Below are positions 35,701-44,789 of a stretch of 64,000 bases of DNA, piece after piece (positions within the stretch are counted from its first letter, which is position 1; each line of letters opens with the position of its first letter). The translations under genes and the position numbers were made by a program. This DNA is from Lineus longissimus (Eukaryota; Nemertea; Pilidiophora; Heteronemertea; Lineidae). Where the stretch lies: assembly GCF_910592395.1 (NCBI RefSeq), contig NC_088314.1, positions 8,930,001 to 8,994,000 on the forward strand. Reading direction: 5' to 3'. The notes below the pieces were generated by a model. The model was given only the letters and a program-made list of their open reading frames with translations, was not told the origin of the DNA and made no database searches.

Positions 35701-38700
35701 TGTGCTTAGGGAGTGCTTTCAGCATATTGTGCTAGGAGAGTGTTTCAAAGTATCGTAAACTGCGTGCCTTTTCATATTCGCGTTAAAAAATAATTGCTTG
35801 AAATAATGGCAGCACTAAAGAAAACCAAATTGTAATTAATTCCTCCTATATAAATTTCAAAGTGCTAAATTAATTTCATGCCGAAGTTACACTTGCTCAA
35901 AACCGCGAAAAAAATGTCAGCCAATATTTCCAGGTTTTAGTAGTCTCATTTAACTGCGACAGGTAATTCTTATCGAAAATGTGTCATTTCTTTTAAAACT
36001 GTTGACAAAACTGATACCAAATTGGTAATTGATTTTTAATTTTTTTATAGGATAACGGTTTCGGATGAAACCCCAAACTCAACTTTTTGACATTTGAAAG
36101 TCTGTTAATTTGGTGAAACCTGTTCACATCACTGAAGCCCAAGAGTGGCCCTGTGAATATAAAACAAAATTTTGCTGCACTTCTTATAAACCTGTTACTT
36201 TAAATCATTTGTGGGCATTGAATCTGGTTCTATGTGCTAGTAGAGACACCTTTATTTTTGCATGAAAACTATGTGCGAATCTCGAATAATAAGTTCAGTT
36301 CAGACTGTCGGTATCAATTTGCCTCTTGATTATTATTATTTCAAGAAGGTTAAGGTTTAAGGAATTGATACCTCACTAGAGGTATTGTTTGGCTTAACAT
36401 GAACACCTTGCCTTGCTCATATGCAAGACGCGCAATCGACATAGTTGACACTGCTGAAGGGAATTTCCCTTGATCATTTTCAACATGTAAATATACTTTT
36501 AATTTCAGAAATATTGTATGATAATATTGCATCATTAGATATGCACTGTGTGTTCAATAGTCTTATACTGTCCTGTCATTTTTTATAAACAGAATGCTTT
36601 AAATTTTATGAATGCTTTAATTTTTTTGATACTGTGCTTGAATGCTTTATGATGGGTCCGCAATTCAGCTTTAAAGAAATGTAAACTTTGACAACAAAGC
36701 ATCCCAGAATTATCATTTCACAAAACCTTGTTCCTGGCGAACTACTGCCCTACCATTACAATGTGTTTTCTGACTTTTAATGTAGGTTCAATTCACTGGG
36801 CACAAGGTTTCAAACATACCGTAATATTGGTGGGAGCTTTGTTGATCTGGGGTGTTGTACTGAGCTTTAATGATGATTCAATGACGATTTAATGACTGTC
36901 TTAGGCATTAACCCATCTCTTCTTTAAAGATCAGATTTGTAAACTGTGTTGACATATCTGATGCTGACTCTTGTCAAATCTTACCAAATCAGGCTAATTT
37001 TAGCAGGGCTTTAATCAAGTGTATATCAGGTACGTTACAAAGGCCTGCCGTTGGAGGATGAATTACTCGGACAGAGAAATCAACATAACAGAACTTTCAC
37101 AACATCGGTATCAGGACTAATCCGCTTATGCAATCGACATGTTCAAAAGGTACAATAGTCAAGAAGGCTTTTTTCAGCCCTTGAAGAATAGGTATGATGC
37201 TTTCCTAATGGTATTCACTGTAAATACTCCAATGCCTTTGAGAGAATATTGTAACGGTTTCACTCTCAGATTATAAGGTTCTTCAACCTTTCTACACCCG
37301 GTGACTGTCTCTATCCACTATACTTATAAAATAAAATAATAATCTTCTGTTTTAGGGTGAATAAAGCATTCTATTTATTTTGAAATCAGCTTTTGTTTAT
37401 TCTTGTCACTGTTGTAAACAAGCAGCAAAATCTATCAAATGAAATGACGACATATTGTTCAAGCTTTATACTCAGAAGGCAAGGAGGATTATAGGCAGGA
37501 TCGAGGGGGTCAAATTGGTCTTGCGACTTCTATGCATTCAGTAACAAAGGGAGTCGCGTTTGATTCAGCGTAAGATATATTGGATGCACAAGCATGAATA
37601 TTTTTGCTGCACTGACAGATGGGAGAGACCCCTATCGGTGACTTTGTGTAACCTAATATGACCTTTGTGGCCCCTGCCTATTGACTCCCTGTAAGTGTAC
37701 AGTATAACTAGTGGAATGGATGAGATGAAACCTTGGTGGTCGAGATGTCTCCTGAAAGGATCTGGCTTGATGAACCTTTTGTGGCAACAAAAAAAGCACG
37801 CACAGCGTCTAGTATGCAAAATGTGCCTACCTTTAGAATGTTCTGCATGACATGTTCGTGGATAACAGCGGGATGCTTGGCAGTCGTCTTATACATTTCC
37901 ACAACCAGCTGCAGCGACTTCTCGGCAAACGGCACAAAGTTCATCGTGACGTAATCGACAGATGGCCCCCGTACCGTGTTGATGTTCTTGCTGTCGATTT
38001 TCCCGTAGCGAGGCAGTCGTACGGCGTACTCGATAAACGTGAGAAGTTGATCGAAAAGGTCCGGGTACATACTCTGCATGCTCTCGGAACCACTGTGCAC
38101 CTCCTAAAATTAAAACAAATAAGAACATCATGATTTTTTTCTTCTCCAAATCCTGCCAGCATCAGATGGAATGAATTCCTTTTGTCCTCATCATCTGGTG
38201 ACCTAATCATCTGGGGAAAGTGCTTCAGAAGTTGGGGATCATTTGCTATTTTCCGACCCATAATGATACCCCAGCCTATATTGGGAGATAACTTTAGAGG
38301 CCTACCAGAGATGGGCCAAAGCACTAAGCCATAGCAGCCTCTGAAACGACCAAATTATTGCATCAAAAGTTTCACCAGAAACACCTGGAATTCTGTTCAA
38401 ATTCAAGGTCATCAATTCCAAGGAGTTTTCCCACCAATCACAAACCCCGCATACCCCAGTCCCCTGATGACACCCAGCCAATATTTCGTGATACAATGAG
38501 CAAAGGGTATCCTGAAGTTTTTCTTTAACTCCCCCTAGTGTGAACTCAGGTACTAACCCTTTGAAGGACATCCACAGCATTGAGAACAGCCTCCTGCAAT
38601 CCTGTCAGAGTAGCGTCCGGCGACGTCGGGACAATGAAGGGTGATGCATCTCCCTGAACAGGCACCGCTAGCGCCCCCTGTAAAACACTCGATAACTTTT

Positions 38701-41407
38701 GAAGGTCCGACGCAACGAATCTCTGCTTAATATGTTCAAATAACGCAGGAAATATTTGAATGAGGGCAGTAAGAAATGGCTGCGATGGAACATACATGTC
38801 ATTTGTTTTGTTTTCAGGGGGAAGCGTCACTTTACTACCAATCGATAACCAAACACGCCAAGCGTTCGACCACAACATGACGTCGTCAATTTTCCCAGAA
38901 TCCTTCGGTAAATCGGCTTCGGCGGCTTTCGCGATGTCACCAGATCGGTTCATACTCTCACTCATAGGTGGCAGTATATCATCCTTGCTGCCTTGGCGCA
39001 TGAGCAGTTTCCATTCCTCCGCGGATTTTTCACGATTTATTTGAAGGATTTCTTGGAAACTTTTCAAAGCCGCTAGAGACACTTCTGCATTCCTACACAG
39101 GGCGGCAGCCTCTATGAATTCAAGCAGTAAAGCCCATGCCCGGGGAAAATCTCCTGAAAATAGATATGATGTACTTGTAGAGTTTTGGGAGGGAGTTCCT
39201 GTTCAAAATAGTTGCCGTTTTCCAATGGCTAAGTGATGTACTGATAATGGAGCAGACAGACAAGATGATTTTCTTTTTAAAACAACTTTGATTGTTTATG
39301 TTGTAATTTATTTGTCCTTGTAATCAAAGTCTGATTTGGTCAAGGGGTCCCTGGTTCAATCCCACAAACTCTATAGTCGGATCACTTGTCTATCTCACCT
39401 TACTCCACCCAGATAAACAAATATGTACCAGTCGGAAATGCTATTTTAAAAAAAAGCTTTTACTTTAACCAATACCAATTTGTTACATATTTCTTACCCA
39501 ATAATTGTAAAATAGATCTTTTAGCATTAAAAACTCGTGCGACACCAGCGAGGGTCAGGACTTGCGTCTCCGCCCACTGTTTCTCTGCCGTATCTCGTGA
39601 GTGATGGATAAGAATGTTCATCTGCTGCGGGTCCTGGGTTTTGACATTTGGGGCCGAACTCGAGTGTTTCTTCACTTTCTCCAATAGAGGGAACAAAACC
39701 TGTAAAGAAAAACGTAAATCAATTTTGAAAAGTACGGTAAGGTTCAAAATGACCTATTCAAAATCATGAAATAATAGAATAATACACCATGTTTTAACCA
39801 AAATGTTTTCATGCATTATTTGAACCATGTCACAAACTTTCGTGTGATTAGATGCCCTAACAGTCGTATGATAACGAAAAAGGCCTAGTCAAGGCCATTG
39901 AGAGACAAAAGCAGCCAACTGAAGCAGTCATCAATAAATAGATTTCCAGTCATGAGCAGGAGGATAAACGCTCACCTGCCAAAGGACTGTCTGCCATGTT
40001 TTCTGCTGCAGGAGAGACCCATGGGCCCCGATGGTAGAAAACAGAGTTTGACCCGCGCTCTTCCTGACAGCCGGCCTCGGGTCAACGCACAGATCCCCTA
40101 ACTTTGCGTAGAGGCACATCCACAGATTGTCAAATGGAGGCATGTCTTTGTTGTTAGTGCCCTCTTCAGCCTCGAGGTTTGCTTTGATCTTGTCTTGGTT
40201 TTGGTAGAAATAATCGGATATATTCCACTGGAATTGAAATAGAAATGGATATATTCCACTGGAATTGAAATAGAAATGACTCAATTCCATGGTGGTGGGG
40301 GTCCCCCACCTGAGCTCCTACATGTACAGCACATGGTAAAAACCGATCAAGCGACGTCGATATTGTTACGTCACACCATCCTCTGTGTCCTATGAGTACA
40401 TACAAAAGGAGCGTTATGAGTTATTGTGACGTCAGAATGACGTCGTTTTGTAAACAAAGATATCCGTCCATAGATACTCACAAGAAGTCCAATGGCAGTG
40501 AGACTGATATTCAACTCCTGGCTCTGCTTGCCAAACTTCGAGGCGACTTCCACGACCACTTGAAGACAGGTCGGCGGCATCAGGGGAAGGAAGTCTGTCA
40601 CCACGAGCTGCAGACTCTGGAACGCTATCCGGATCAAACTTTCTCTATAAGTGGAAATATCAATGTGAGCAATGATTGACTAGAAGTCAGTCTTGATCAG
40701 ATGAAAATATCAAACAGTTAAATTACACATAATTCAGAATTTTTTACTACCTACCCTTGGTCATTTGTGACGGCCCCTATGACCCCTAGAATGAGAGGCC
40801 AGCCCTGCCCGAGGTTGTCCCCATTGCCGTGGAGAATCTGCAGGACACACTCAAGCTGTTTTTGCCGAATATCAGGGTGCATCACTCCACAGAGCTCCTG
40901 TAGGGGTGCCAGTAGCATAGCCTGAAGGCGCTGAAAAAGACAAGAAAATGAGATGGTATGACGACTGATTTCTATGCCACGTTGATCCACGGGGACCAAA
41001 CCTCCTATCCTTCAACAACTTTAAGTACAAACTGAAACAATTTCTTTGATAACACCCACTGTAAAGCCATTTTGACTTGGGGAATTTATTTGGGTACGCA
41101 AAGGTCAGGGAGCTATGTTTTCTCTTTCAATTAAGGAAGCATTGGTCTGAGAGGAAGCTAAATCTATAAAGTGAATCCTTTTTTCCATGTATTTGCTCTT
41201 TGCAACAACTCAATTGCGAAATTAAGTCTTTGGCTGCCGTAGAGTTTTCGATGTGTACCGTACCCTTGGCCTGAAACATCAGAACTGGCGACTTACCACA
41301 TTCTCATGTAATGGGGGTGTATACTTGTGGCCGAGAGCTGCCCGGACTAGTGATGTCGTGGCCTCGGCTCCCCAGGACCTCATGGACACATGCGGATGTT
41401 GACATAC
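14633..41407 (-). CDS. MON2: MON2 homologue (Arf-GEF-related Golgi/endosome scaffold), C-terminal 14 exons
   Basis: MON2 is a large HEAT-repeat relative of the BIG/GBF Arf-GEFs without the Sec7 domain. It acts at the trans-Golgi and endosomes in retrograde traffic with Dopey and flippases. Fourteen exons with matching phases give about 850 residues that follow vertebrate MON2 in order to the C-terminus: [120 protein letters not shown]-type [39 protein letters not shown] and [10 protein letters not shown]. Vertebrate MON2 is about 1,700 residues, so roughly half is here. The upstream exon that should encode the segment ending just before VCQHPH is not found between 41408 and 64000. One intron (19423-37830) contains a bZIP gene on the other strand. 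The assignment is confident; the symbol rests on remembered family sequence, not a search. Confidence 0.93.
15659..15741 (-). CDS. MON2: MON2 exon
   Basis: 83 bp, acceptor CTTTGCAG, donor GTAAGT; phase 2 to 1. Reads (R)[20 protein letters not shown] then KRAPPAN. Confidence 0.9.
16302..16512 (-). CDS. MON2: MON2 exon
   Basis: Acceptor TTTTCCAG, donor GTAAAG; phase 1 to 2. Reads [18 protein letters not shown], then [15 protein letters not shown]. Confidence 0.93.
16871..16997 (-). CDS. MON2: MON2 exon
   Basis: Acceptor TCCTTCAG, donor GTAGGT; phase 0 to 1. Reads [20 protein letters not shown] then [17 protein letters not shown]. Confidence 0.92.
17127..17303. mobile_element. Short TIR element (MITE-like), copy 2, in a MON2 intron
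   Basis: About 177 bp, flanked by TA. It begins CAGTAGGACCTCTC and ends GAGGTTCTACTG. The interior matches copy 1 closely (tgggactgacaagtgctgtc, then gtcctgattaaagaggtc). It lies between the MON2 exons at 16871 and 17720. Confidence 0.8.
17720..17780 (-). CDS. MON2: MON2 exon
   Basis: 61 bp, acceptor GATTTCAG, donor GTAAGA; phase 2 to 0. Reads [20 protein letters not shown]. Confidence 0.88.
18270..18299. repeat. Poly-G tract followed by a short (GT)n
   Basis: A run of about 17 G then GTGTGTGTGTG, in a MON2 intron. Slippage-prone and capable of G-quadruplex formation. Confidence 0.9.
18662..18728 (-). CDS. MON2: MON2 exon
   Basis: 67 bp, acceptor TGTTACAG, donor GTAAGT; phase 1 to 2. Reads (D)[20 protein letters not shown], matching the FxxMWPELANTFEDFLF block. 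Confidence 0.88.
19305..19422 (-). CDS. MON2: MON2 exon
   Basis: Acceptor TCGTTGCAG, donor GTAAGG; phase 0 to 1. Reads [20 protein letters not shown] then [11 protein letters not shown]. It continues directly from ...QNILK of the exon at 37831. Confidence 0.92.
21660..21707. repeat. Short hairpin inside the MON2 intron
   Basis: TGCATGCTCATGAATGAG at 21660-21677 is matched by CTTATTCATGAGCTTGCA at 21690-21707, whose reverse complement differs at two positions. The loop is 12 nt. Confidence 0.7.
24866..24960. mobile_element. Short TIR element, copy 3, truncated
   Basis: The left end is clear: TA then CAGTAGAACCTTTCTATCAAGG, followed by the tgctgtcct motif. The matching right terminus is absent and similarity fades near 24960, so this is a decayed or 3'-truncated copy. 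Confidence 0.65.
25490..26403 (+). promoter_or_regulatory. Cluster of bZIP-type sites and CCAAT boxes upstream of the bZIP gene
   Basis: Over 0.9 kb there is a perfect D-box palindrome ATTACGTAAT (25490-25499), a second D-box-like TTATGTAA (26358-26365) and two TGACATCAT CRE/ATF-like sites (25898-25906 and 26345-26353). CCAAT boxes lie at 26226, 26376 and 26399, with an inverted one at 25868. PAR/CES-2/NFIL3 bZIPs bind TTAYRTAA, so the downstream gene could bind its own promoter. That role is inference: no transcription start is shown. Confidence 0.4.
26430..26514 (+). other. Possible non-coding 5' exon of the bZIP gene
   Basis: Sequence just after the CCAAT-box cluster ends in AGAG followed by the strong donor GTAAGG at 26515. 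It has no long open frame and a weak TTTAAA TATA-like element sits at about 26424. Splicing to the acceptor at 32171-32172 would make a 5.66 kb first intron. The left edge is a guess. Confidence 0.3.
26901..27078. mobile_element. Short TIR element, copy 4
   Basis: Begins CAGTAGAACCCCTCTGATAA and ends GGTTTCCACTG, followed by TA. The left flank is AAG rather than TA, so the left target site has changed. The interior shares 'agagaggtgtcctgattag' with copy 1. Confidence 0.75.
27893..28642 (-). mobile_element. 5'-truncated non-LTR retrotransposon (CR1/L2-like) 3' end
   Basis: The minus-strand frame 28067-28642 encodes the end of a LINE reverse transcriptase [91 protein letters not shown]. This is the familiar C-terminal region after the catalytic domain; the catalytic FADD box is absent. 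A short 3' UTR ends in a (TAA)n tract at 27893-27935, as in many LINEs. It lies in the MON2 intron in the same sense as MON2. The frame is intact over 190 codons, so insertion is not ancient. Confidence 0.85.
28611..28705. repeat. 25-bp tandem repeat at the LINE truncation point
   Basis: Four copies of 'aacaacctgtgatatttgtt' plus 'tgtga', the third shortened, at the 5' edge of the retrotransposon fragment. They may have arisen at insertion or by later slippage. Confidence 0.85.
28850..29012 (+). mobile_element. SINE-like repeat, family C, copy 1
   Basis: Shares 'tctggtttcctyctacttta', 'caccaatattg'-type and 'agctctt' stretches with 53125-53220: a common order of 'ctctggtttcc', 'acat(t/c)aca', 'cgcccaat', 'gagcta', 'cctacttgacac'. 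Only the 3' body is recognisable here. Confidence 0.55.
32213..33061 (+). CDS. bZIP transcription factor, CES-2/PAR/giant-like; nested in a MON2 intron
   Basis: A single coding exon of 282 residues. The start ATG at 32213 is preceded in frame by TAA at 32195 within the same exon, so no upstream extension is possible; a second ATG follows eleven codons later. Residues 1-200 are Ser/Thr/Gln/Met-rich and disordered, with PPKKRPHSS as a possible nuclear signal. The C-terminal 65 residues are a bZIP: the basic region [20 protein letters not shown] has the N-x7-R signature and resembles HLF/TEF/DBP, CES-2 and giant. A zipper follows with heptad Ile/Leu (ILE, LEU x4) up to CMLYNG. It should dimerise and bind TTAYRTAA sites in the nucleus. 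No clear PAR (proline/acid-rich) motif precedes the basic region, so CES-2- or giant-like is likelier than a strict PAR factor. The orthologue is not assigned. Confidence 0.92.
   Translation: MLSVLSQYSLMEQQTTERPFKAYPRTPVTIPSQTYSGTIPSSFYNAYPSTTHNSMSRHDSFMPMSVNTQMSATHTTSLAGQGPTHPSQQNQQSLRDMQSRMSCFQNNMQLNPTYMDISGNFKKESEDSAALGGPVGQEIPIPSGSVSTSADSTSKAQNAELDVLKDTQAGNCSDGSSSAEGDMSGIMVPPKKRPHSSVVDDHMAMRHMEPSNLTEEMKDGGYWEKRKKNNESAKRSRDARRMKEEQIALRVVYLEQENLQLRTEVSLLRSEIEKLRCMLYNG
33829..36870 (+). promoter_or_regulatory. Nine AGCTTTAA (Brd-box / miR-9*-miR-79 seed-match) sites in the bZIP 3' UTR
   Basis: Exact AGCTTTAA starts at 33829, 33890, 34141, 34205, 34253, 34810, 35682, 36667 and 36863, all on the bZIP sense strand. 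A tenth core, AGCTTTAT, is at 37462, beyond the likely transcript end. AGCUUUA is the Brd box known from insect 3' UTRs and pairs with the seed UAAAGCU of miR-4/miR-79 and of miR-9-3p; the trailing A makes each an 8-mer-type site. Flanks differ (TTGAGCTTTAA or TTCAGCTTTAA), so most are not simple tandem copies, though 34141 and 34205 share a longer context. Function is inferred. Confidence 0.65.
34990..35107. repeat. 17-bp tandem repeat
   Basis: Seven copies of TAAACTCGCATCTGAGG or TATACTCGCATCTGAGG. It lies inside the inferred bZIP 3' UTR. The minus strand reads a repetitive frame here that I do not call coding. Confidence 0.95.
37330..37365 (+). terminator. Polyadenylation signals for the bZIP gene
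   Basis: Two AATAAA hexamers at 37330-37335 and 37360-37365, 30 bp apart, followed by T-rich and GT-containing sequence and 465 bp before the next MON2 exon. Confidence 0.45.
37831..38103 (-). CDS. MON2: MON2 exon
   Basis: 91 codons, phase 0 to 0, acceptor AATTTTAG, donor GTAGGC. Reads [20 protein letters not shown], then [18 protein letters not shown] and [10 protein letters not shown]. It is the exon immediately before the 18.4 kb intron that hosts the bZIP gene. Confidence 0.92.
38558..39153 (-). CDS. MON2: MON2 exon (longest)
   Basis: Acceptor ATTTTCAG, donor GTTAGT; phase 1 to 0, 198 complete codons plus two bases. Includes [36 protein letters not shown], a divergent Ser/Asp-rich middle, then [20 protein letters not shown] and [20 protein letters not shown]. 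Confidence 0.92.
39305..39450 (+). mobile_element. tRNA-derived SINE, family A, copy 1
   Basis: Contains 'ggtcaaggggtccctggttc' with a B-box-like GGTTCAATCCC, then 'tgtctatctcaccttactcc' and 'cagataaacaaatatgtacc'. The same order occurs at 57800-57960. It sits in a short MON2 intron just upstream of the exon at 39498. Confidence 0.65.
39498..39699 (-). CDS. MON2: MON2 exon
   Basis: Acceptor TTTACAG, donor GTAAGA; phase 0 to 1. Reads [44 protein letters not shown]. Confidence 0.92.
39976..40227 (-). CDS. MON2: MON2 exon with a duplicated 3' splice acceptor
   Basis: 84 codons, starting [12 protein letters not shown] and ending [10 protein letters not shown], with donor GTGAGC. The acceptor lies in a 31-bp sequence present twice in tandem (40216-40246 and 40247-40277). 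Only the exon-proximal acceptor keeps the frame from ...AIGLL; the distal one would shift it by one base. Confidence 0.93.
40216..40277. repeat. Exact 31-bp tandem duplication spanning a MON2 acceptor
   Basis: Two identical 31-bp units beginning 'ggatatattccactggaatt'. On the minus strand each contains CAATTCCAG followed by TGGAATATATCC, so each carries an AG acceptor and the first exon bases. Confidence 0.95.
40482..40644 (-). CDS. MON2: MON2 exon
   Basis: Acceptor CTTATAG is pyrimidine-poor but required by phase (2 in), giving [18 protein letters not shown] across the junction. Donor is GTGAGT after ...LTAIGLL. Confidence 0.92.
40755..40930 (-). CDS. MON2: MON2 exon
   Basis: Acceptor TTTTTCAG, donor GTAGGT; phase 0 to 2. 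Contains [30 protein letters not shown] and [12 protein letters not shown], a very conserved MON2 block. Confidence 0.92.
41297..41407 (-). CDS. MON2: MON2 exon (most 5' one in the window)
   Basis: Acceptor TTTTAG precedes it and donor GTAAGT follows; 37 codons, phase 0 to 0. Reads [20 protein letters not shown] onward to PPLHENV, matching the segment before the conserved RLQ block. Confidence 0.9.
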
Positions 41408-42244
41408 CTAAAATATACAAGGAGAAAAGTATGTAACAAATGAATAACTTATTTTGGACCGCCTTTTGGACAGGACATAAGCGTGGTTTGCAGCACCTGC
41501 CTATAGCTCCCTATAAAAGAAATTTCCAGAGAAGTGAGAACCAGGAACTAATCAGCCGAAATAAATCTTACTTTACAAGAAAACTAATCAGTGGCAGCAT
41601 ATCATGCTCGATTTTGTGCAACAATCAAAGAAGCCTGAAAAAACCAACTCCTTCTGGTTCAGAATTCCCACGCTCTAATATCAATTGTTCTACATGCACA
41701 TGTATCGTTAGTTTTTTATTAATTTTGTGCAACAATCAAAGTAGCCTGAAAAACTCTAACTCTTCGATCGTTAATTTTTTATTGTAATCAAGTGAGCGTT
41801 TTGCGGAATAATCGTAACAGCAAATCAAGTCTTCGCTTTTTGAATAGTCTTGTTGTAATCATTAACGACTGCAAATGATAATCTTCTCTGCATTGATCAC
41901 AAGCTGCAGCCCAATAGATTCGCCAGCATGTCCCATTTTCAGTTTCACCAGTATAAAACAGAGGGCAGCAATGGTTGATACAGATGTGGCATGGCCAGGA
42001 TCAGAAAAGATCAATGTGGACTTTCAAATATCAATTCAAGCTTAACGATATTTTCTATCTATGGTGTCCTTGAAATACCCTTAGCCACAGTGCAGGGGAG
42101 AGTACTCTATTTAAAAGGAAACACCAGAATGAAAAAACGTGAAAAGTTTCCTGCCCGACAAACTGGTAATAAGTTGATACATTTGCCATTTTCATTTGCA
42201 AATAACAATCTATATATTGAAACCATTCAACCCCTAATACACTA

Positions 42245-42450
42245 ACTCTCTTCTGCACCAGAACCAAAAAAAACCAACAACCCTACAACCTTAATAAACA
42301 GGATGTATCCATATCCGCTGACATCAGCATGACAGAAAAGCCGCCTTCCGTCCATGATAACCATTTTTTTCCAGCCTCCTTTGAAGAGAACATAAAACCT
42401 CTGTTTGGCTGGATGCGGCACGGAGCTGACCACATGCAAGGAGCAGTTCA
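42245..42450 (+). other. Possible orphan coding exon, unassigned
   Basis: After 'ccttaataaacag' a frame from 42302 reads about 50 residues (SMTEKPPSVHDNHFFPASFE, then NIKPLFGWMRHGADHMQGAV) up to a good donor GTAAGA at 42451. Composition looks protein-like, but the acceptor tract is weak, no family is recognised and no partner exon was found. The opposite strand is also open here, which weakens the case. Confidence 0.2.
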
Positions 42451-42777
42451 GGTAAGATTTTTTGAGGGAAAGCATAATTTTGCTAATTTAATAAGGATAG
42501 GCTGGGAAGTGCAACTTCGAGGACACTGACTTCTCCAAGATTCTACAGCAAAAGATGCAGCAGTAGGAATTCGGTGTCATATTTTAGGGCTAGGGAAAGT
42601 AAATGGGGCTTTACCGGTTGTTCCAAAAAAAAAAAAATCCATTTAGACACTTCCATATTTCATTCTTGGTAATGGAAACCAAAAGTAAAGATTTAACAGT
42701 AAAAATTTACAATCCCCGATGGGAAATCACGTAGTTTGATCATCTAACTGATTTTTTTTGACCTGACAACCATAATG

Positions 42778-43007
42778 GGGCACCTGTAGCGTAGTGGAAG
42801 AGGGTCGGCCTCATGATCTTGGGTTGACTCCCGGCCGAGTCACTGCTTGGTTCCACTACTGGTCGAGTTTAGGTGAGAACCTTTCTGGTCGCTCATTGAA
42901 ACCCCAGATTGATTTCTGTGGAGATCGGGGAAATATGGTATGCCAAAAGCACTTTGAACAGTGAAACATGGAAATGTGCCGTATAAGAAATTCTCATTAT
43001 TATCATT
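42778..43007 (+). mobile_element. tRNA-derived SINE, family B, copy 1
   Basis: Starts with a tRNA-like head: A-box-like TAGCGTAGTGG and B-box-like GGGTTGACTCC. The body contains 'ctcattgaaaccccagattg', 'atttctgtggagatcgggg', 'tgccaaaagc' and 'aaacatggaaatgtgccgta', and the tail is ATTATTATCATT. Body and tail recur at 47711. Confidence 0.75.
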
Positions 43008-44789
43008 GACGCCACTGAGGTAACTCGATACACAATCATCTGAAAATCTAAAATCTGATATCCAGGGCCGACTTCCGAACAACCATGTCCATGAAATAGC
43101 CCAGACAAACACAATGCGGACAATTTTCTTTTGATAATAATGTTTGCACACTACCTCGAGCAAATCACGAAATTAAACAAGAGCTGACTTGATTTTCTCC
43201 CCGATATATTGAACAGCTCCTCTTTCTGTCGTTAATCGACATGCAATGACGAAAATAGCGGAATACATGGTAGTTTTTTCATTAGAGTTTTCTAAACATT
43301 CTAATGGACTGGGTCAGTCATCATCAACACAGTCATCATCAACACAAAGTCAATGGAGTGTGGCTAAATGTGAAGGGGGACATGGTATTTTTGGGGAATC
43401 CGAGGACCAAAATTGGTTGGGATTTTAGGATGAGGAACCATATTTTGTGGGGTTCAGAAAGAGCCAAAAATTGCACTGGAATTTGACAACATTGCCTGTT
43501 GTGGTTTGGGATGGGCCTTTTTTGTAATGGGTCATCGGTACAGGTACTCCCTCCCTTCAAATCGCTTGTTAGCACAGCGCTTCAAGGACATGGGGTCAAC
43601 AAGCATTACGAACCAGAACTAATAGGATCCCTTCCGTGATTGGATCAGCATAATCAAATGGACACTGACCATGAAGGAGGTTTATGCCAAAGATGAGAGT
43701 CTTAACAGTTTACAAGGGTTAGCTTTTGCCTTCAAGAGTGTCCTCTACTCAGCAGTTCCCACCAATAACTCAATGTAGCTCATTAACTGATCTGTGGTCA
43801 AAAGGCGAGACATACCTAACTTTATCTACAGGTAGAGTCAAGAATTAACAGTCTTTAGCAATTCTTGATAGGATTTATTAACGCAAGTGGTCCTCTTCCC
43901 CTGATAGAGTGAATCAGGGACAGGGAGCAGAAGCATGCCGGGAGAAACCATGCTATGGGGTGGGGGACTTTTTATAAATCATGGTAGCTGGCCCAGCAAA
44001 GTGTGCATGTTTTCCAGGCTTGTGTAACAACAACGCCAACTGCTGATGACCTATAAAATAACGTCAAATGATGTCATGTGAAATGACCTAACAGAGTCAG
44101 CAAATCACGTCAAAACGACGCATTGGATCTTGCATGACGTCATTGATTTTGTTGTTGACGTCTCACCTGGCTTGTTGTTTTTCTGGTATCGAAACCAACC
44201 TCCTCATTAGCACTGAAAAGGTACTCGAATGACAACACCCCCTAGCGGACTTAATCAGGCACTAGCTCATTCAAGATGCTAGCATGAGAAGATTGCTGGT
44301 AATCTACTGCTGATGCTCGTGCAAAGAGGTGGCCAAGTACCATTATTTTTGTCAAAGTTGAGATATTTGACAGCTTTGTAGGCTAGACTTCTCCTGGTCT
44401 GGTGAAAATGAAGGTCAACTTGACCAATATGCCAGTGTGATACCCTGAACTTGGTTGTCTCGACAACAGCACCACACAGGCAAAAACTGACTCTGACATT
44501 TCCTCCATTTTTGTTGTATGCCTTTTCAACTGAGGGCCAATTGACTTTATCACCCTCATGACTCTACCCTCAGACAGGGAAGCTACTTCCCTGATGATTC
44601 AAATTCATGTCAGGTGCACTCCCATCACTTGCTTGACGTTTCAAGGCTAGACCTGCTAATTAGCTGTCATTGTCACAAATTGGGTAGGAAGAGCACATCC
44701 TCAAAAGTTCGGTAGCGAGTAACTTTCTGGCCTCTGACAGTGGCAGGGTCATTGCGGTTTGGACTGGAACACCCCTCAGAATGACAGAT

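Larger units (their letters stand above)
32173..37385 (+). other. Transcript extent of the bZIP gene's last exon (inferred)
   Basis: The acceptor TTTTCTTTTCAG ends at 32172. After the stop at 33061 there is no other gene until the MON2 exon at 37831. AATAAA at 37330 and again at 37360, followed by T/GT-rich sequence, are the last well-formed polyadenylation signals, giving a 3' UTR of about 4.3 kb. An earlier AATAAA at about 34797 could make a shorter form. Confidence 0.5.
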
